Of a stretch of 64,000 bases of DNA, positions 1 through 11,843 are shown piece after piece. The translations under genes were made by a program, and so were the position numbers. The first letter of the stretch is position 1. Every line of letters starts with the position of its first letter. The notes under the pieces were generated by a model. That model had not been told where the DNA came from, made no database searches, and was given only the letters and a program-made list of their open reading frames with translations. Location of the stretch: the NCBI RefSeq assembly GCF_000219625.1, contig NC_018214.1, forward strand, positions 124,001-188,000, written 5' to 3'. The stretch comes from Zymoseptoria tritici IPO323 (taxonomy: Eukaryota > Ascomycota > Dothideomycetes > Mycosphaerellales > Mycosphaerellaceae).

Positions 1-3000
1 TCAGGAATTGCTTCTTGTCCGCACTTCCGACAGTGGCGAGGATCTTGGCTCCGATCGTCTTGGCGAGCATGATGGCAGCTTGACCAACACCTCCAGCAGC
101 GGCGTGGATCAGGATCGTCTCGCCTTCCTCCAAGCGAGCGCAGTCGAAGAGCGCATAGTACGCTGTGGCGAAGATGACCGGAATTGTGGCAGCCTCTTCA
201 AAGCTCACGCTGTCAGCGATGGGGAATGCGCTCGTCGCCAGGCAGCGTGCGTAGGTGGAGTAGGCACCGGTGGTCATGGCCATCACACGTTGACCGACTT
301 GAACATTTGTGACGTTCTTGCCGATCGAGGCAACCACTCCACTGCACTCGACGCCGATGTATGGCTGGCTGACTTGCCCCATGGACACGACGATGTCCTT
401 GAAGTTGACTCCAGTCGCTCGGACCTCGATCTCAATTGCATCGTCTTGCAGCACTTCCACTGGTTCATCCTCCCAGTATAGCGTGTCAAGAGCACCGGCA
501 GACTCGATCTTCATCCGCAGTCTGCGATCAGGCTGTGCAAAATCTTGCTTCTGGAAAACGGCGGTTCCAGTCTGGCTTCGCATGAAGTCATTGAGCTGAT
601 CATCGTCGACGATACGCAGAATGCTCAGGTGGCCCCTTGAAGCAGTAAATTCTGCATCTCGCACAGCCTCTTCAGGCGGAGAGAACCATAGACATTGCAT
701 CGCCTGCTCGATCGCCATGACCGACCAGGAGCCTTGCAGCTCGCTTGAGTCCACGCCGAGTGTGTAGATCTTCGACATGTTTTCGGCACGGATAGTTCTC
801 GCCAGTCCGACGCTCATGCCCGTCTCGGGCTCGTCTTTGGCGTACACCCAGATGACTTGCGCGCCAGTGAGCAAGACCTGTTTGAGGCTGTCAAAGTCGG
901 CGCTTGAGACGTCCGCGAGCGAGGTACCACTGGCTTGAAGGAGGACCACTCGCTTTCCAGAACAGTCCACGCTGCCCAGGGCATCGATCGGTGCTTCCAG
1001 GCCGGAGTTGTAGTGGATTGATTCGGACACGTCACTGCTGAGCTTGTCGCAGTTGCCGAAATGGACAACGGTGATTTCGGATGTCTCAGCGGCATGGTCA
1101 CCGTTCACTGCAGCACCGTTCACACCATTCGTGCCATTGAGCTGGGTCAGGTGGCCATTCGTGCCGTTGACGTGATGATGGTCTCCATTCGTGCCGTTGC
1201 CGTTGGTAAGGGCATGTCCATTCGTGCCGTTGCCGTTGGTAGTGGCATGTCCGTTCGTGCCGTTGGTGCCGTTCAAGAGTGTGAAGCCCGTCGGCGCATC
1301 GAGAGGGGAGTCTCTTCGAGCATCCTCGAAAGGCGAGTCCTTTCTACCATATGGCTCGAAAGGCTCGGCAACCATTTTGTAGCAGATCTTCTCGATCGGA
1401 GCGGAAGTCGAATCAGCGTTTCCTAGCGGAGTCATGACGAATCCCTTGAATTCAATCACCGGCCGCCCTTGCTCGCCAGGCTTGGTCGCATGCATGTCGA
1501 AGGTCGTCGGCTTGGGAGCGGCGAGATCTGGCGTTCCGGAGCACCAGACTTGTAGATGCTCGCCAGTTTGTTTCACAGAGTCCATCTGGATCTTCACCGA
1601 CTGCACGCTCGTGGGCATGTAAAGGTTCTCGAAGGACCCTTGACCTGCTCCCAAGATCGGCCAGGTCAAGTGGAGAAATATGTCGAGCAGCGATGGATGG
1701 ATGACAAGCTCAGGCTCGAAAGCCTTGGGCATGAGGTTCTTCGTGTCCTGCACAAATATGTCTCCTCGGGAGTGCTCCGCGCCGGAGAAACAGTTCCGCA
1801 GGCCCTGGAATGAGGTTCCGTAACCAGCACCGACACGATCCAGGTCTTCGTATATCAGCTTTTGACATACCTCTTGGGTTGCCCTCGCAGTGATGATTTC
1901 TTCACGGCTACCCAAAACCTTGGCTTCGAGCTGTTGGCACGAAGCAAAAGCTTGATGCTCCCGGGCCCGAGAATTGGTCGCTCTCACGAGTCCACGGCAG
2001 TTCTCCGTCCAGCCGGGACCTTCACCCCAAGAGCAAATACGGAACTCTTTCCATGTCTTTGAGTAGCCTCTTGAGGCTTCGTTGTGAGGACGCAGGGTGA
2101 TCGTGGCCTCCGTATCAGAGGCATCATCTAGGACCATAGCGGCACTGACAACAATCTCGTGCAGCTCGAAGCCGTCGAACTCCAACTTTTGGAACTGCGA
2201 CTCCTGTTTGGCAGCCTCAATGGCCATTGCGATATAGCCTGCGAATGGAAAGACGGGAAGACCTTGCATCTTGTGGTGACGCAGCCATGGAATATCGTCC
2301 AAACGGATGATGTTCCGCCAGGTTGGCTCAAGATCGTTGGAGTATGCAGCCAGCGCTCCAAGGACATCGTTCCTCTCGCCTGATCGTGCGATGTGCTTCT
2401 GCGCAAGGCGCGAGGAGTGCCAGTAAGAGGTCGAATGCTGCCACGGGTAGCGAGGAAGATCGGTCAACAAAGCGCACGACTGGGCCTGTGAGTGCGGGAA
2501 GTTGATCGCCAGCGTGTCCAAGGTAACGCCTCGCATGTATACAGCACCGGCAGCTGTAAGGACAGAGGTCAAGGCATCCTCATTTCTGATGAGACATGCC
2601 GAATAGCTGATGTCTTCAGGCGTGAGACCTTGTGCCTTCATGGAGTCCAAGATCGGTCCTTTGAGCGCAGAGTGTGGTCCAAACTCAATGAGCATGTCAG
2701 GCCTCTCCGAATCCGAGCACATCAAAGCGACGGCATCAGCGAAGCGCACCGGGGAGATCAGGTTGTCCACCCAGTACTGAGGCTCAATCTGGGAGCCCTC
2801 CAGATGCCGCCCGTAGACGGAGGACACAAAGCTGCAAGTCAGAGTGGTCGACGGCCTTGCTGCTGAAATGCTGACGAGGTACAGGTCTGCGATTTTTGCC
2901 ATGTGGTTGGAGTGATAAGCAACATCGATCGGCAGCTGGCGGTTGAAGATATTTTCAGCTTGCAGAATCTCGTGGAGTTCGGCGATTGCAGTTCGGTCTC

Positions 3001-5292
3001 CAGAGACCGTAACACTCGTTGGGCTGTTGATGCAGGCGATTGTAGCATATCCTTTGCTGATCTTCTCCAGATAAGGTGCAACACCATCGGGGCCCAGTCC
3101 GATGGCGATCATACCACCTTCGAGGTCAGGGTATGCCGCCTTCAACTTCAATGTCATGAGCCCGCGGAAATACGCCAGCCCCATCGCAGTATCAGCGTCG
3201 AAAGCACCCGCGGTATATGCTGCTGCGATCTCTCCGCTGCTGTGTCCGACCACAGAACTAGGCTGGACACCCCATGATCTAAAAAGCTCTACCAACCCAA
3301 TCTGTACGGCAGTGCAGGCTGGCTGGCTGATCTCCGGATTGTTGATGTGAGACATCTTCTTGGGGAGAAGAAGTTCCGCGGAAAGTGAGAAATCGGCACC
3401 CAGTGAACGCAGATGCGCATCAGCACGGTTGATCGCAGAGGCGAAAATAGGATACTCTCGCATCAAGCCCATGCCCATTTGTGGCCATTGGGCTCCCTGG
3501 CCGGTGAAGACGAAGCCGAGCTTAGGAGCGTCCAGACTTCTTGTTAGCCGAATGCTGTTTGTTGTCATGCTGTTGCTCAGCTCGGCGAGACAAGTGGCCG
3601 GCACTGCCAATCGGTACCGAAGATGCGAACGGCGAGCTCCAAGGGTGTACGCAACATTGGGACACAGGCTCTTCTCGAAGACTTCGGGGCGCTGCTCGAT
3701 GTAGACGGTAAGATCGTTCATCCTTTTCTTCAAGGCTTCCTGATCGTTCGCAGAAGTCAGGAAGAGCTTGACAGTCGGGTCTGCTGGCTGGCTGTTGTCG
3801 GCTTGTGGAGGTCTCCTTGTCTCACGAGGAGCCATTTGAAGAATGGCATGAGCGTTTGTCCCGCCGAAACTAGTCAGATCGTCAGCTTTGCCAGCAGAGT
3901 ATCGATGCAAGACAAGACCATCCACGACCTGGAGGACAACCTCAGGCTATGCGGCAAGCCTCACTCTCCTCAAGCTACTTACCCATAGTTCGAAACATCG
4001 ACGTAGTGCTTTCCCTTCGGCCAAGGTCGAGTGGACTTGAGCACCTTCATGTTCCAGTCATCCATTGGGATTGCAGGATTCGCAACCCGGAAGTTGGCAT
4101 TCGGCAGCAGCAGCTCTTTTTCAAGCATGAGAGATGCCTTGATCATCGAGATCACGCCACTCGCTCCTTCAAGATGGCCAACATTTGACTTGACCGAGCC
4201 GATGTACAGAGGGTCTTCAGGAGATCGCAAATGAGACAGGGACTGGTGTATCGCTCGGGCTTCGATTGGATCTCCCACTAAAAGCGAAGCGTCAAGTCAG
4301 CATACGGTCGAGGTAAACTGAAGCGTTGCCTGCTACAACATACCTTTTGTGCCAGTTCCGTGGCATTCCGCAAATGCGCACTCCGCGGGATCGATATTCG
4401 CATCGCTGTACATTTGCTGGACAAGACTCTGTTGAGCATCTCCATTCGGGTTGGTAATGCCGATTGTTTTACCATCCTGGTTTACACCAGTCTTCGTAAT
4501 GACTGCTCGGATGGAATCTTTGTCTCGGATAGCATCCTTCAAGGGCTTCAAGACGAGAACGCCTGCGCCCTCGCCCTTCGCAAATCCTCCGTCCGCTCGG
4601 TCATCGAAAGCAAAGGTCTTCCCGTGGTCGTTCAAGAGCTGAGACATGGACATTGTCACAAAGTAGTCGGGGAGGATGTTCAGCCGACATCCAGCGACGA
4701 TGCCTTCGCTGGTCTCTCCTCGGGCAAGACTCTGCACTGCGTGGTGTAATGCAACAAGCGAGCCAGAACATGCGGTATCGATGGTCATGCTGGGCCCTCG
4801 GAAGTCGAAGAAATGCGATATTCTGTTTGCTTGCATAGCCGGTGCACATCCGGTGGCCTGGAACACGGGTGCGGTCTCCAAGTCTCGTACGTTCATCAGC
4901 TCGTAGTCGGCGAAGTTGCCGCCGACGTACACGCCCACTTTCCTGCCCGCATAGCTCTCTCGCGGGAATCCGGCATTTTCCAGGGCCTCGTATGTACACT
5001 CCAGAAGGAGTCGCTGCTGAGGATCCAGAGATATGGCTTCCTTCTTTGTGAGATTGAAGAATGGAGCGTCGAACTTGGAAATGTCGTCTTTGAGGAAAAA
5101 CCCGCCCTTCGGGTTGAACGTTCCTGGTTTGAGGGGATTCGGATGGTGGAATGCACCGGATGAGAAACGTTCTTCGGGAATCTCAGACCAGCCATTGCGA
5201 CCTCGCGTACACAGCTCCCACAGGTCGTCTGGAGTGGAAACATGTCCTGGAAGTCGGCATGCATAGCCTACTATGGCAATGTCGTCCGCCAT
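1..5292 (-). CDS. Highly reducing type I polyketide synthase, 3' end outside the window
   Basis: Iterative enzyme that builds a reduced polyketide from malonyl-CoA. Exons read 5292..4344, 4277..3983 and 3869..1; both introns are GT-AG and restore the ketosynthase motifs ECHGTGTKVGDPIEA and FGGTNAHA. I start at MADDIAIVGY (5292) rather than the in-frame ATG at 5340, because KS domains begin there. Domains in order: KS with DTACSGSL (Cys near residue 175), acyltransferase with GHSSGE (about 3247), dehydratase with HHKMQGLPVFPFAG (about 2269) and LLDIFLH, an Asn-Gly-Thr-rich linker, a structural KR-like region with GLARTIRAE, then the start of an enoylreductase (GVNFKDIVVSMG, AAAGGVGQAA). The frame is open from 3869 to 1. 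No C-methyltransferase signature fits between DH and ER. KR and ACP are expected beyond the left edge. The product is not predictable. Confidence 0.95.
1104..1277 (-). repeat. Coding low-complexity NGTNG linker repeat in the PKS
   Basis: The minus strand here encodes repeated Asn-Gly-Thr-Asn-Gly units, interrupted by short His/Leu/Val stretches, between the dehydratase and the structural KR region. At DNA level the unit is a degenerate gttcgtgccgttg repeat on the plus strand. It is likely a flexible linker prone to length change by slippage. Confidence 0.8.
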
Positions 5293-6689
5293 GGTTGAGT
5301 GACAGCGGCGGAAGACGAGAATGTGGTCGCTTATGCACAAGCCTGTAGGCGATCTTCAAGACAGGACCTGGGGTTTTATGGGCCCTCGATGGGCTTTCTA
5401 CTCGGACATGCCCCTGGACCCCAAGTATTCGTCCACGATGAGTGGATGCCTCGCTCATTGGTGGGGCCGTCGAACAACTCAGTCTGGGCTCCATTGCACA
5501 TCGGCCCTTGTCGTACCCGAACATTAACAAATTTGCTGGATACGATCGTGAATCGCGCGCACCTGGTTGCTTCGGCAGTGATCGACAGGTGCAATGGCTT
5601 GTGATAAGGAGCTAGCGTTCGGAGTGTGCCGAGCAGAGACGACTTCTGGAACCAGAATCAACCAAACAAGTTTAGCGTCCGCTACTAGCGCCGATCCCCG
5701 GGGCACAGGTGAAGTCGTCCGCTGAAGTTTATATAAGGTCGACGATCCTTGTTGAACCTTGATGAACGGGTGATGAAAGGTTGTTTCAACAACCAACGGC
5801 GCGCTGTCTCATGGGCAGTGTCGGTGCCGCGGGAACTTGGCTGCGCAGGTTCTTGCTCGAGAAACAAATGCTGAGGCATTTTGAAAAGCCTTCTCAGCTT
5901 TTGCAATGCGAAAGCGTGTCCCATGGAAAGAAGACAACAAATGCCGTCATCATGCATTACGTTGCATTCGGAGCAACTCGAATACTCTAGCAGAGACTCT
6001 GATAGGAGATAGCGACGAGGTCTGCTGCCCAAGTTATCTCGCGCTCCCAAGTTTCTCGAAAATCGAACGTCCCAAGAACACGGAACACGCTCAGCCAATG
6101 TCGATGCCTATATGGATGGTTGAATAGGTGTGTAACGACCCAGCCAGCGAACGACCATGTGGCGCGGAGCACAAAGATTCGTGACAAGCAGCTCACAGAT
6201 GCACGGCAGTATTATTCAGATTCACACGTGTGATACCCTGTCTCCCCACTCGTCTAGGAGTCATGGCCTGTCCGGGGGCCCCAACTCTCGAGCATATACT
6301 TCCGAGGTACGCATCTGTCAAGGAGATGTCCCGGGGTATCGTTTGATTTCCATGATATGATCTGTCAGTTGAGGATCGTTGGTGCTTTATCCGGTCTGCC
6401 GCCGCATAAGAGCGCCTGCTGCGTCAACTATCAATCCTGCATATCCAAGTCTGCCGCCCATAGCCAGCCGGAAAGAAATTATCGGCAGTAGTACAGCCCG
6501 ATCGCCCTACACGATTCAGTGTGCCGTCTGCGGCGTTCCTGCGATTGCTGCTTTCATTTCCTCCAATAGTTGCACAGAACCCTGTGTCTATTGCCAATTT
6601 GCCATCGTGGCTTTGTTTACGATCAGATAGAAGAGCATTGGGTCCCCGCGTCGCTCGGTCTGAGACAAATTCATGAACGTTTGGTCGCA
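5293..6689. promoter_or_regulatory. Divergent intergenic region between PKS and phospholipase B-like gene
   Basis: This is a 1.4-kb bidirectional promoter region between genes transcribed outward. A palindromic TATA-like TTATATAA lies at 5729-5736, about 440 bp upstream of the PKS start. No gene or repeat was recognised; the small ORFs here show no family features. Confidence 0.5.
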
Positions 6690-8388
6690 ATGGTTGTCTC
6701 ACACAGCTTCGTCTTGCTGCTAGCGCTTGTCTGCGCCACATTCGCTCACAGCATCGGGCTCTCATCTCGTGAGGCAACGGAACCGTTTCCTTATGCTCCG
6801 AAGCCAGGCCTATGCCCTTCGACCCCTCTCGTGAGAATCGCTCAAGGACTGAGCAGCTCAGAGCAGGCTTGGTACAACAACAAGAAGCCAAAGGCCGATG
6901 CTGCTCTGCGATCATGGCTTCGCCAATTCGGATCGTTCAACGTCAACTCCATGCCGACCATTGGATCTGCACTGGCGGGCGGCTTCCTACGTGCGTCTCT
7001 GCTGTCTGCGGGTATCCATCAACAGCTTGATGGTACCGAGGGCAGTGGTCCCATGGCTGGCTTGCTCCAAGCAATAACCTATGAGACGACACTCTCCGGC
7101 TCAACGGCATTCCAAGGAGGGCTCATCCAAAACAACTGGCCTTCGATCAGCTCCCTTTCCAACAACATCTGGCAGCCCAAGTACCAATACGGCCTCAACA
7201 CCCTCAAGGATCCGGACCGGCCAAATTCAGGTGCAGAGCTTGCAAGTGACGTTGGGTCGAAATCAAATGCGGGCTACCCAGCGACCTTGATCGACATGTA
7301 TGGTCGGCTCATTAGCTATGCCAACCTGTACGGCGATCACGGCGGCATTCGAGCCTTGATATCCGACGGCCGAAGTCAGTCCAAGTTCACAAATGGAGAA
7401 GTTCCTATGCCAATCTTCACGTCCATCGGATCATCGACCGCAGACGGAGGTGGTACTTGCGGTCCTGGATCAAACGGAACTCAGTATGAGATTACTCCTT
7501 TCGAATTTGGAAGCTGGGACCCTGCCGTGAAGGCTTTCATGGACATCAAGTACCTTGGAACTCGAATGTATGCTGGCAGACCCGTCGCCTTCCAGTGCAC
7601 GACAGGCTTCGACAATCTCGGCTTCATGATGGGCACTTCGGCCAATGTCATCGTGAATGCATGCAAGGACGCCGGCGGTGCTTTCGCCGGCACTCCTCTG
7701 GCACCGATATTCCAGACCATTGGTGAAGGGATCACCTATCCACTCAACCGCCAGTACTTCTCTGCCATCCCGAACCCGTTCTTCGGAATGAGATCATCGC
7801 CGCAAGTTGCCCAACAGCAGGAGTTGGCCCTTATTGATGGAGGGAATTCGGGTCAAGTGATCCCAATTTGGTGCGGAAGTTCATATCACGGTGTTGTTTG
7901 AGCTTCGCTAACTCTTATACCTTTTTGTGTTTAGGCCCTTGCTCAAGCGAAACAACGTTGATGTCCTGTTTGTGTGGGACGTATACTACGATCTCAACGG
8001 CGTCCAAAGTACCGGAGGCCAGCTGTACAACACCTACCAAGCCTCCAAGCCTGCAAACCTCAACCGCATGCCAACGATCCCGCCTCCGGATGAATTCCAA
8101 GCGAAAAAGCTCAACACCAAGCCAACCATCTTTGGTTGTAACGATCCCTCCAAGAACACCTTGATCTACGTCCCAGTGCAGCAATACCTGCCGCAGACAT
8201 CAAGCACCTTCAACCTGACCACTACACCTGAACAGACCCGGGACTTCATTACCAACGGAAACAGAATGGCCACCAACAACAACAACTCCAACTGGCCTCG
8301 TTGCGTCGCATGCTTCATCATGAAGAAGAAGGCCTCGAGCCTGCCAGACTTCTGCAACGCTTGCTTCTCGCAGTACTGCTACAACTAG
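6690..8388 (+). CDS. Divergent secreted phospholipase B / lysophospholipase-like protein
   Basis: Predicted secreted protein related to fungal phospholipase B, which deacylates lysophospholipids at the cell surface. Exons 6690..7870 and 7935..8388 give 544 residues; the 64-bp intron has GT-AG ends and splicing yields GQVIPIWPLL. The start at 6690 gives a clear signal peptide (MVVSHSFVLLLALVCATFA); an upstream in-frame ATG at 6570 would bury it. Family landmarks are GLLQAITY followed by TLSGST (Ser near residue 136, where the family has GLSGG), LIDGGNSGQ (Asp near 383), and a Cys-rich C-terminus with WPRCVACFI and CNACFSQYCYN. The oxyanion-hole motif, usually GGGYRAM, reads AGGFLRAS. Activity is therefore uncertain, although the fold assignment is good. 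It is divergent from the PKS, so co-regulation is possible but not shown. Confidence 0.8.
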
Positions 8389-9119
8389 TAGACATGAGGA
8401 AGGGAAGGGCCTGTGATCGGTCAATATACATGTCCACATAGAGAGTCTATAGTCTGGAATCACTCAATACATATAGACAATATATAACGTTTCAGACGAA
8501 GCTTCGTCGTCAGATCGCATTTGTCCGTTCGATTTGACTCCGTTGCCTGCAATACGCAGTGAATCTTCTTTACCCGGCTTTGTAGCAAGACCTGTGCGGT
8601 TACATGTACAGCTATCTGGCTGCCCTCTGTCCTTTCTTACGCGCATACATCTGCGACTTGTAACTTGTTTGCCGTTCTGTCGTGTTCTCCGTATGGTACC
8701 TGGCCAGAGTACGCTTTACGCTTACATGTACCCTCACCTGTACGCTCCCCTGTCGCTTGCTTCCTCGCTTACCTACATGATATGTGGCTCTGTCATATCA
8801 CCTCGCTTGTATGCCTGTCGTCACGTGGATCTGGCCGGCCTGCCATAGCAGTAGCACCTCGGCATCACTCACCCCTGGCACGCACATGTTCGTCCATTCA
8901 ACTTCGACGCACGTTGAACTCAGAAGCACGTTCGCAGCCGGCCGCAAAGTCTTGCCGCATCTGTCACATGCAATGCACGATGAGTACATCAACTAATGCC
9001 GCTATGGAGATTCAAGGATGAACTGCATGGGGAAAATGCGGCATAGCCCGTCCTGGTTCCTGGATTTTGAGATGTGTTCCCGCTAGTATAGCGCTCCTTG
9101 CCGATTCCGTGCGTTGCCT
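8389..9119. other. Gene-free spacer upstream of the MITE
   Basis: This is 0.73 kb of 3' flank and spacer. Short ORFs occur on both strands but show no domain, signal peptide or splice structure. I see no repeat here. Confidence 0.5.
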
Positions 9120-9129
9120 GAGTCAAGTA

Positions 9130-9455
9130 CGGCGGGGCTATGGACAGCCATGAATCTCATCTTGGGACAGCCATACGGTACTAATTCTACGCGCACTGTC
9201 TTTTATCGACAAGCGACGAGCGACGGAGGGAAGTAAGTACTTAGGAGCCCGAGCTTGCGAGGACAGCGACGGGCGTACGATAGCCGAGCGCGTGAGGCAT
9301 TATCCCCTGCCCGCAGCGACGAGCGCTTAAGCAGAACTATTCTAGCCGCCGGAGGCTCTAATGCTAAAGAAATGAGGGCAAAGTAGTGTGTGGTATAGAA
9401 TCTACGCGTGTATGGCTGTCTCCAGACAAAATTCAAGGCTGTCCATAGCTCAGCC
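9130..9455. mobile_element. Short non-autonomous DNA transposon (MITE) with 10-bp target duplication
   Basis: The ends are inverted copies: the left reads GCTATGGACAGCC followed by TGAAT and GACAGCCATAC, and the right reads the same on the opposite strand over about 50 bp with mismatches. The block is bracketed by direct repeats GAGTCAAGTA at 9120-9129 and 9456-9465. A 10-bp duplication and the TIR structure fit a Mutator-like (MULE) derivative. There is no coding capacity. The interior is rich in gcgacg units. Confidence 0.85.
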
Positions 9456-9465
9456 GAGTCAAGTA

Positions 9466-9724
9466 AGGTTGTGCGCCACGGTTGAGGATGCCGATCACTG
9501 AGACTTGCCTATCTGGGTTTGGGGATGATCGAACTTGATCTGTTTCGGACAAAGTCAATGATCCATGATCGACGAGGCGTTTTTGGCGTGGGCCGTGGAT
9601 ACGAAGGAAATTGCTCAAGTTGGTCGTGATCGTAAAGAGGTACTTATGACTTTGGTCTGCGTACGAGGTATATTTGACTTATCGACAGTGCTGCAGGGGT
9701 TTGTGAGTGTTCAGCTTCGACAAG
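9466..9724. promoter_or_regulatory. Short upstream region of the FSH-type hydrolase gene
   Basis: This 259-bp stretch lies between the MITE's right target duplication and the hydrolase start, so the MITE sits within the likely promoter. No specific motif was recognised. Confidence 0.4.
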
Positions 9725-10685
9725 ATGAAGTTTCTCTGTCTGCACGGTGCCATTGGCAATACCGAGGTGAGTGCTTGAATTGACAGAAGGAGAGGAATGA
9801 TCTGATGCTTTTCACAGAATTTCAGCATCCAGCTGCGTATGTTCAGTGAAATGCAACCGTGATTACATGCATGGTCTGACGTGCAACAGAGCCACTGGAA
9901 AAGGAGCTGGCCGCTCACAATGTAGCATCCTTCCAGTACATCAATGGCCCATGCGTCGTTGATCCACCAGAAGGTAAGGCTTCGAGAAAGACATTCTTCG
10001 CCAGACTTTGCACTCAACACTCTCCAGGTTTCGAACAATACTTCGGTGCCGGCCCTCATTATCGTTGGTTCGATGATGGCGGTGCGGCCGAACAGAGCAT
10101 GATCACTCGAATTCGCAAACTTCCCAATGGCGAGACACCCGAAGATGTCATTCGGGCATCAGCTTCTTCGAGCAACATGACCACCATGGAGTGGCGCAAT
10201 AAGACTCAGTTGCTAGATCTCATTTACGAGACACTGGAAAACGATCCAGAAATCCAGGGTGTCATAGGGTACAGCGAGGGCGCCGGGTTCGCGGCGTCAT
10301 TGGTCCTCGATGAGATGGATCGATTCCAGAGAGAAGGCCGACCACGAAGGCTGAAATGTGCGATGTTCATTACTGGATGGCCACCAATTGGACCAAGCGG
10401 AGGCATCGTGCTTTCTGATGAGACTGACCTGAAGCTGGACATTCCTACCTTGCATGTGATTGGAGCATCAGGTCGGTGTTGCAGCTGAAGATGTTTAAGA
10501 TGTTCGCTGACCATGTCCCAGATCCGTACAAGGTCGGTGCGATCGCATTGTTCAATGTGTGCAACCCAGATACAGCAATGCTGTTTGATACTGGCAAAGG
10601 ACACACGATCCCCCGAGCTGGCCTTGTGCTGCAAGAATGGAGAGAGGCGTTCGAGGAGACAATCGCAATCGCTGAAAGAAACTGA
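9725..10685 (+). CDS. FSH1-family serine hydrolase (LovG-like candidate polyketide-releasing enzyme)
   Basis: Alpha/beta hydrolase of the FSH1 family, which includes LovG, the enzyme that releases the lovastatin nonaketide from its PKS. Exons 9725..9766, 9818..9836, 9890..9973, 10028..10471 and 10522..10685 join in frame to 250 residues with GT-AG introns of 50-54 bp. It opens with MKFLCLHGAIGN, typical of the family. The catalytic triad is visible: Ser near residue 131 in GYSEGAG, Asp near 197 in GASDPYK (created by the last splice) and His near 224 in GKGHTIP. A releasing role for the PKS 4.4 kb away is inferred from family and proximity, since highly reducing PKSs lack their own thioesterase. 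A housekeeping esterase is the alternative. Confidence 0.88.
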
Positions 10686-10962
10686 GAAAAGGTGATATGC
10701 TTTCGACGACGGCGTTGATCTACCTTTGTGCTCCCTTCCAGCCTGCACGCTCCAAGCCACTCAGGACCACTTCGTCCGGCGCAACTTGAGCAACAGCATG
10801 GAGCTACATTGCCACCGAAGCCCTGTAGAATTCTGAGCAGCCGATTCAAATGCGCAACTCTCCAACTTTCCGTGCAGCCTTCGCAGCACACCTTCCGCCC
10901 GATTAGCTGAGATCGTGCAGGTTGCGCGGGGGATCGGAGATAACTACAGTCAGCGCGAATTA

Positions 10963-11843
10963 TCAAGACCAGGTGTAATACGCAGCGATCCCAACAGCCG
11001 AACAAGCTCCCAGCGTGACCAGCATCAATCTCTTCCTCAGCATGCGTAGCAGATCATCACGCATCGTCACTAATGAGGAAACTCCAATTCCACTTCTTCG
11101 AAGTCACCGCTTCCATCATCCTTCCCAATCATCTTCGTCGCAACAGGTTTCCCAAGAAAATCGCACAGCGGCTTCCACCCATCACGCACATCAAACATCA
11201 ATAGTTGACGTTCTGGCACCGTCTCCCGCAAATGCTGTATGTGCGTGTCCCAAACATCTTTGAGCAACTCTTTATCAAACACAGGCGATTCCAGAAGTTT
11301 ACGGCCGACGGGTACGGCGTAAGACGTGCAGCGTTTCCGAAGTCGATTCTTCCAGCCGGACTCCACGCACGCAATGCAACGCCTCAAGGAAGGCCACAGC
11401 CATGCATACGGCACTAGTAGTGTGAACGAATGCTGAATGTTGGTGAAAGAGAAATACCACGGCTCGAATGAACGGACGGTGCAGACGAATTTGGCGTCAG
11501 GGTATAGAGTGATTAGTTCCGATACGTAGGAGGTGAAAGGAGCGTCCGTCGTCGCCTTGTACGGTAGTCGTGAAGTCAAGATATGCTCGATCAGGGGAAG
11601 CAGTTCCGGGTCGTCGGGTGCAAGGGTGTTCATTCGGAGGAACTCCTGTTGCTGGGATGCTGTGCCGTAAAGGAAGGTATCCTAGATACCGTCCAGGACA
11701 GGGCCGTCGAGGAGTATGGCCAGTGCCAGTCCAATTGTTGTGGTTCCCGTTCGTGGGAGACCACATGCGACGACCTGAAGACCCGAAGCTGTTGTGGTGG
11801 TGTCGACGTCAGCCTTTGGAGTGAGAACCAAAGTTTGGGACAT
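10963..11843 (-). pseudogene. Sulfotransferase-like P-loop protein, broken by a nonsense codon and a frameshift
   Basis: Fungal sulfotransferase-type family (often mislabelled NAD-dependent epimerase). From MSQTLVLTPK the frame carries a P-loop-like GLPRTGTTTIG, then meets an in-frame TAG at 11684-11682, and resumes in the same frame (DTFLYGTASQQQ) through KFVCTVRSFEPW and GWKPLCDFLGKPV to a stop near 11070. A basic plus hydrophobic C-terminal anchor (LRKRLMLVTLGACSAVG) typical of the family continues in another frame to 10963, so a second lesion lies near 11070. No intron removes the TAG: the only GT-AG pair there spans 8 nt. The gene is convergent with the FSH hydrolase. A sequencing error at either site is possible. 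Confidence 0.75.

Noticed and set aside
510..1400. C-methyltransferase domain in the PKS
   Set aside because: The space between DH and ER is filled by the NGTNG linker and the structural KR-like region; no SAM-binding motif is visible.
11060..11110. A 37-nt intron joining the sulfotransferase body to its anchor
   Set aside because: It would restore the frame, but it is shorter than any other intron seen here and would delete the conserved Phe-Pro segment. A frameshift is more likely.
11676..11690. A tiny intron removing the TAG in the sulfotransferase-like gene
   Set aside because: The only GT-AG pair spans 8 nt, which cannot be spliced. The frame is unchanged across the stop, so a nonsense mutation is simpler.
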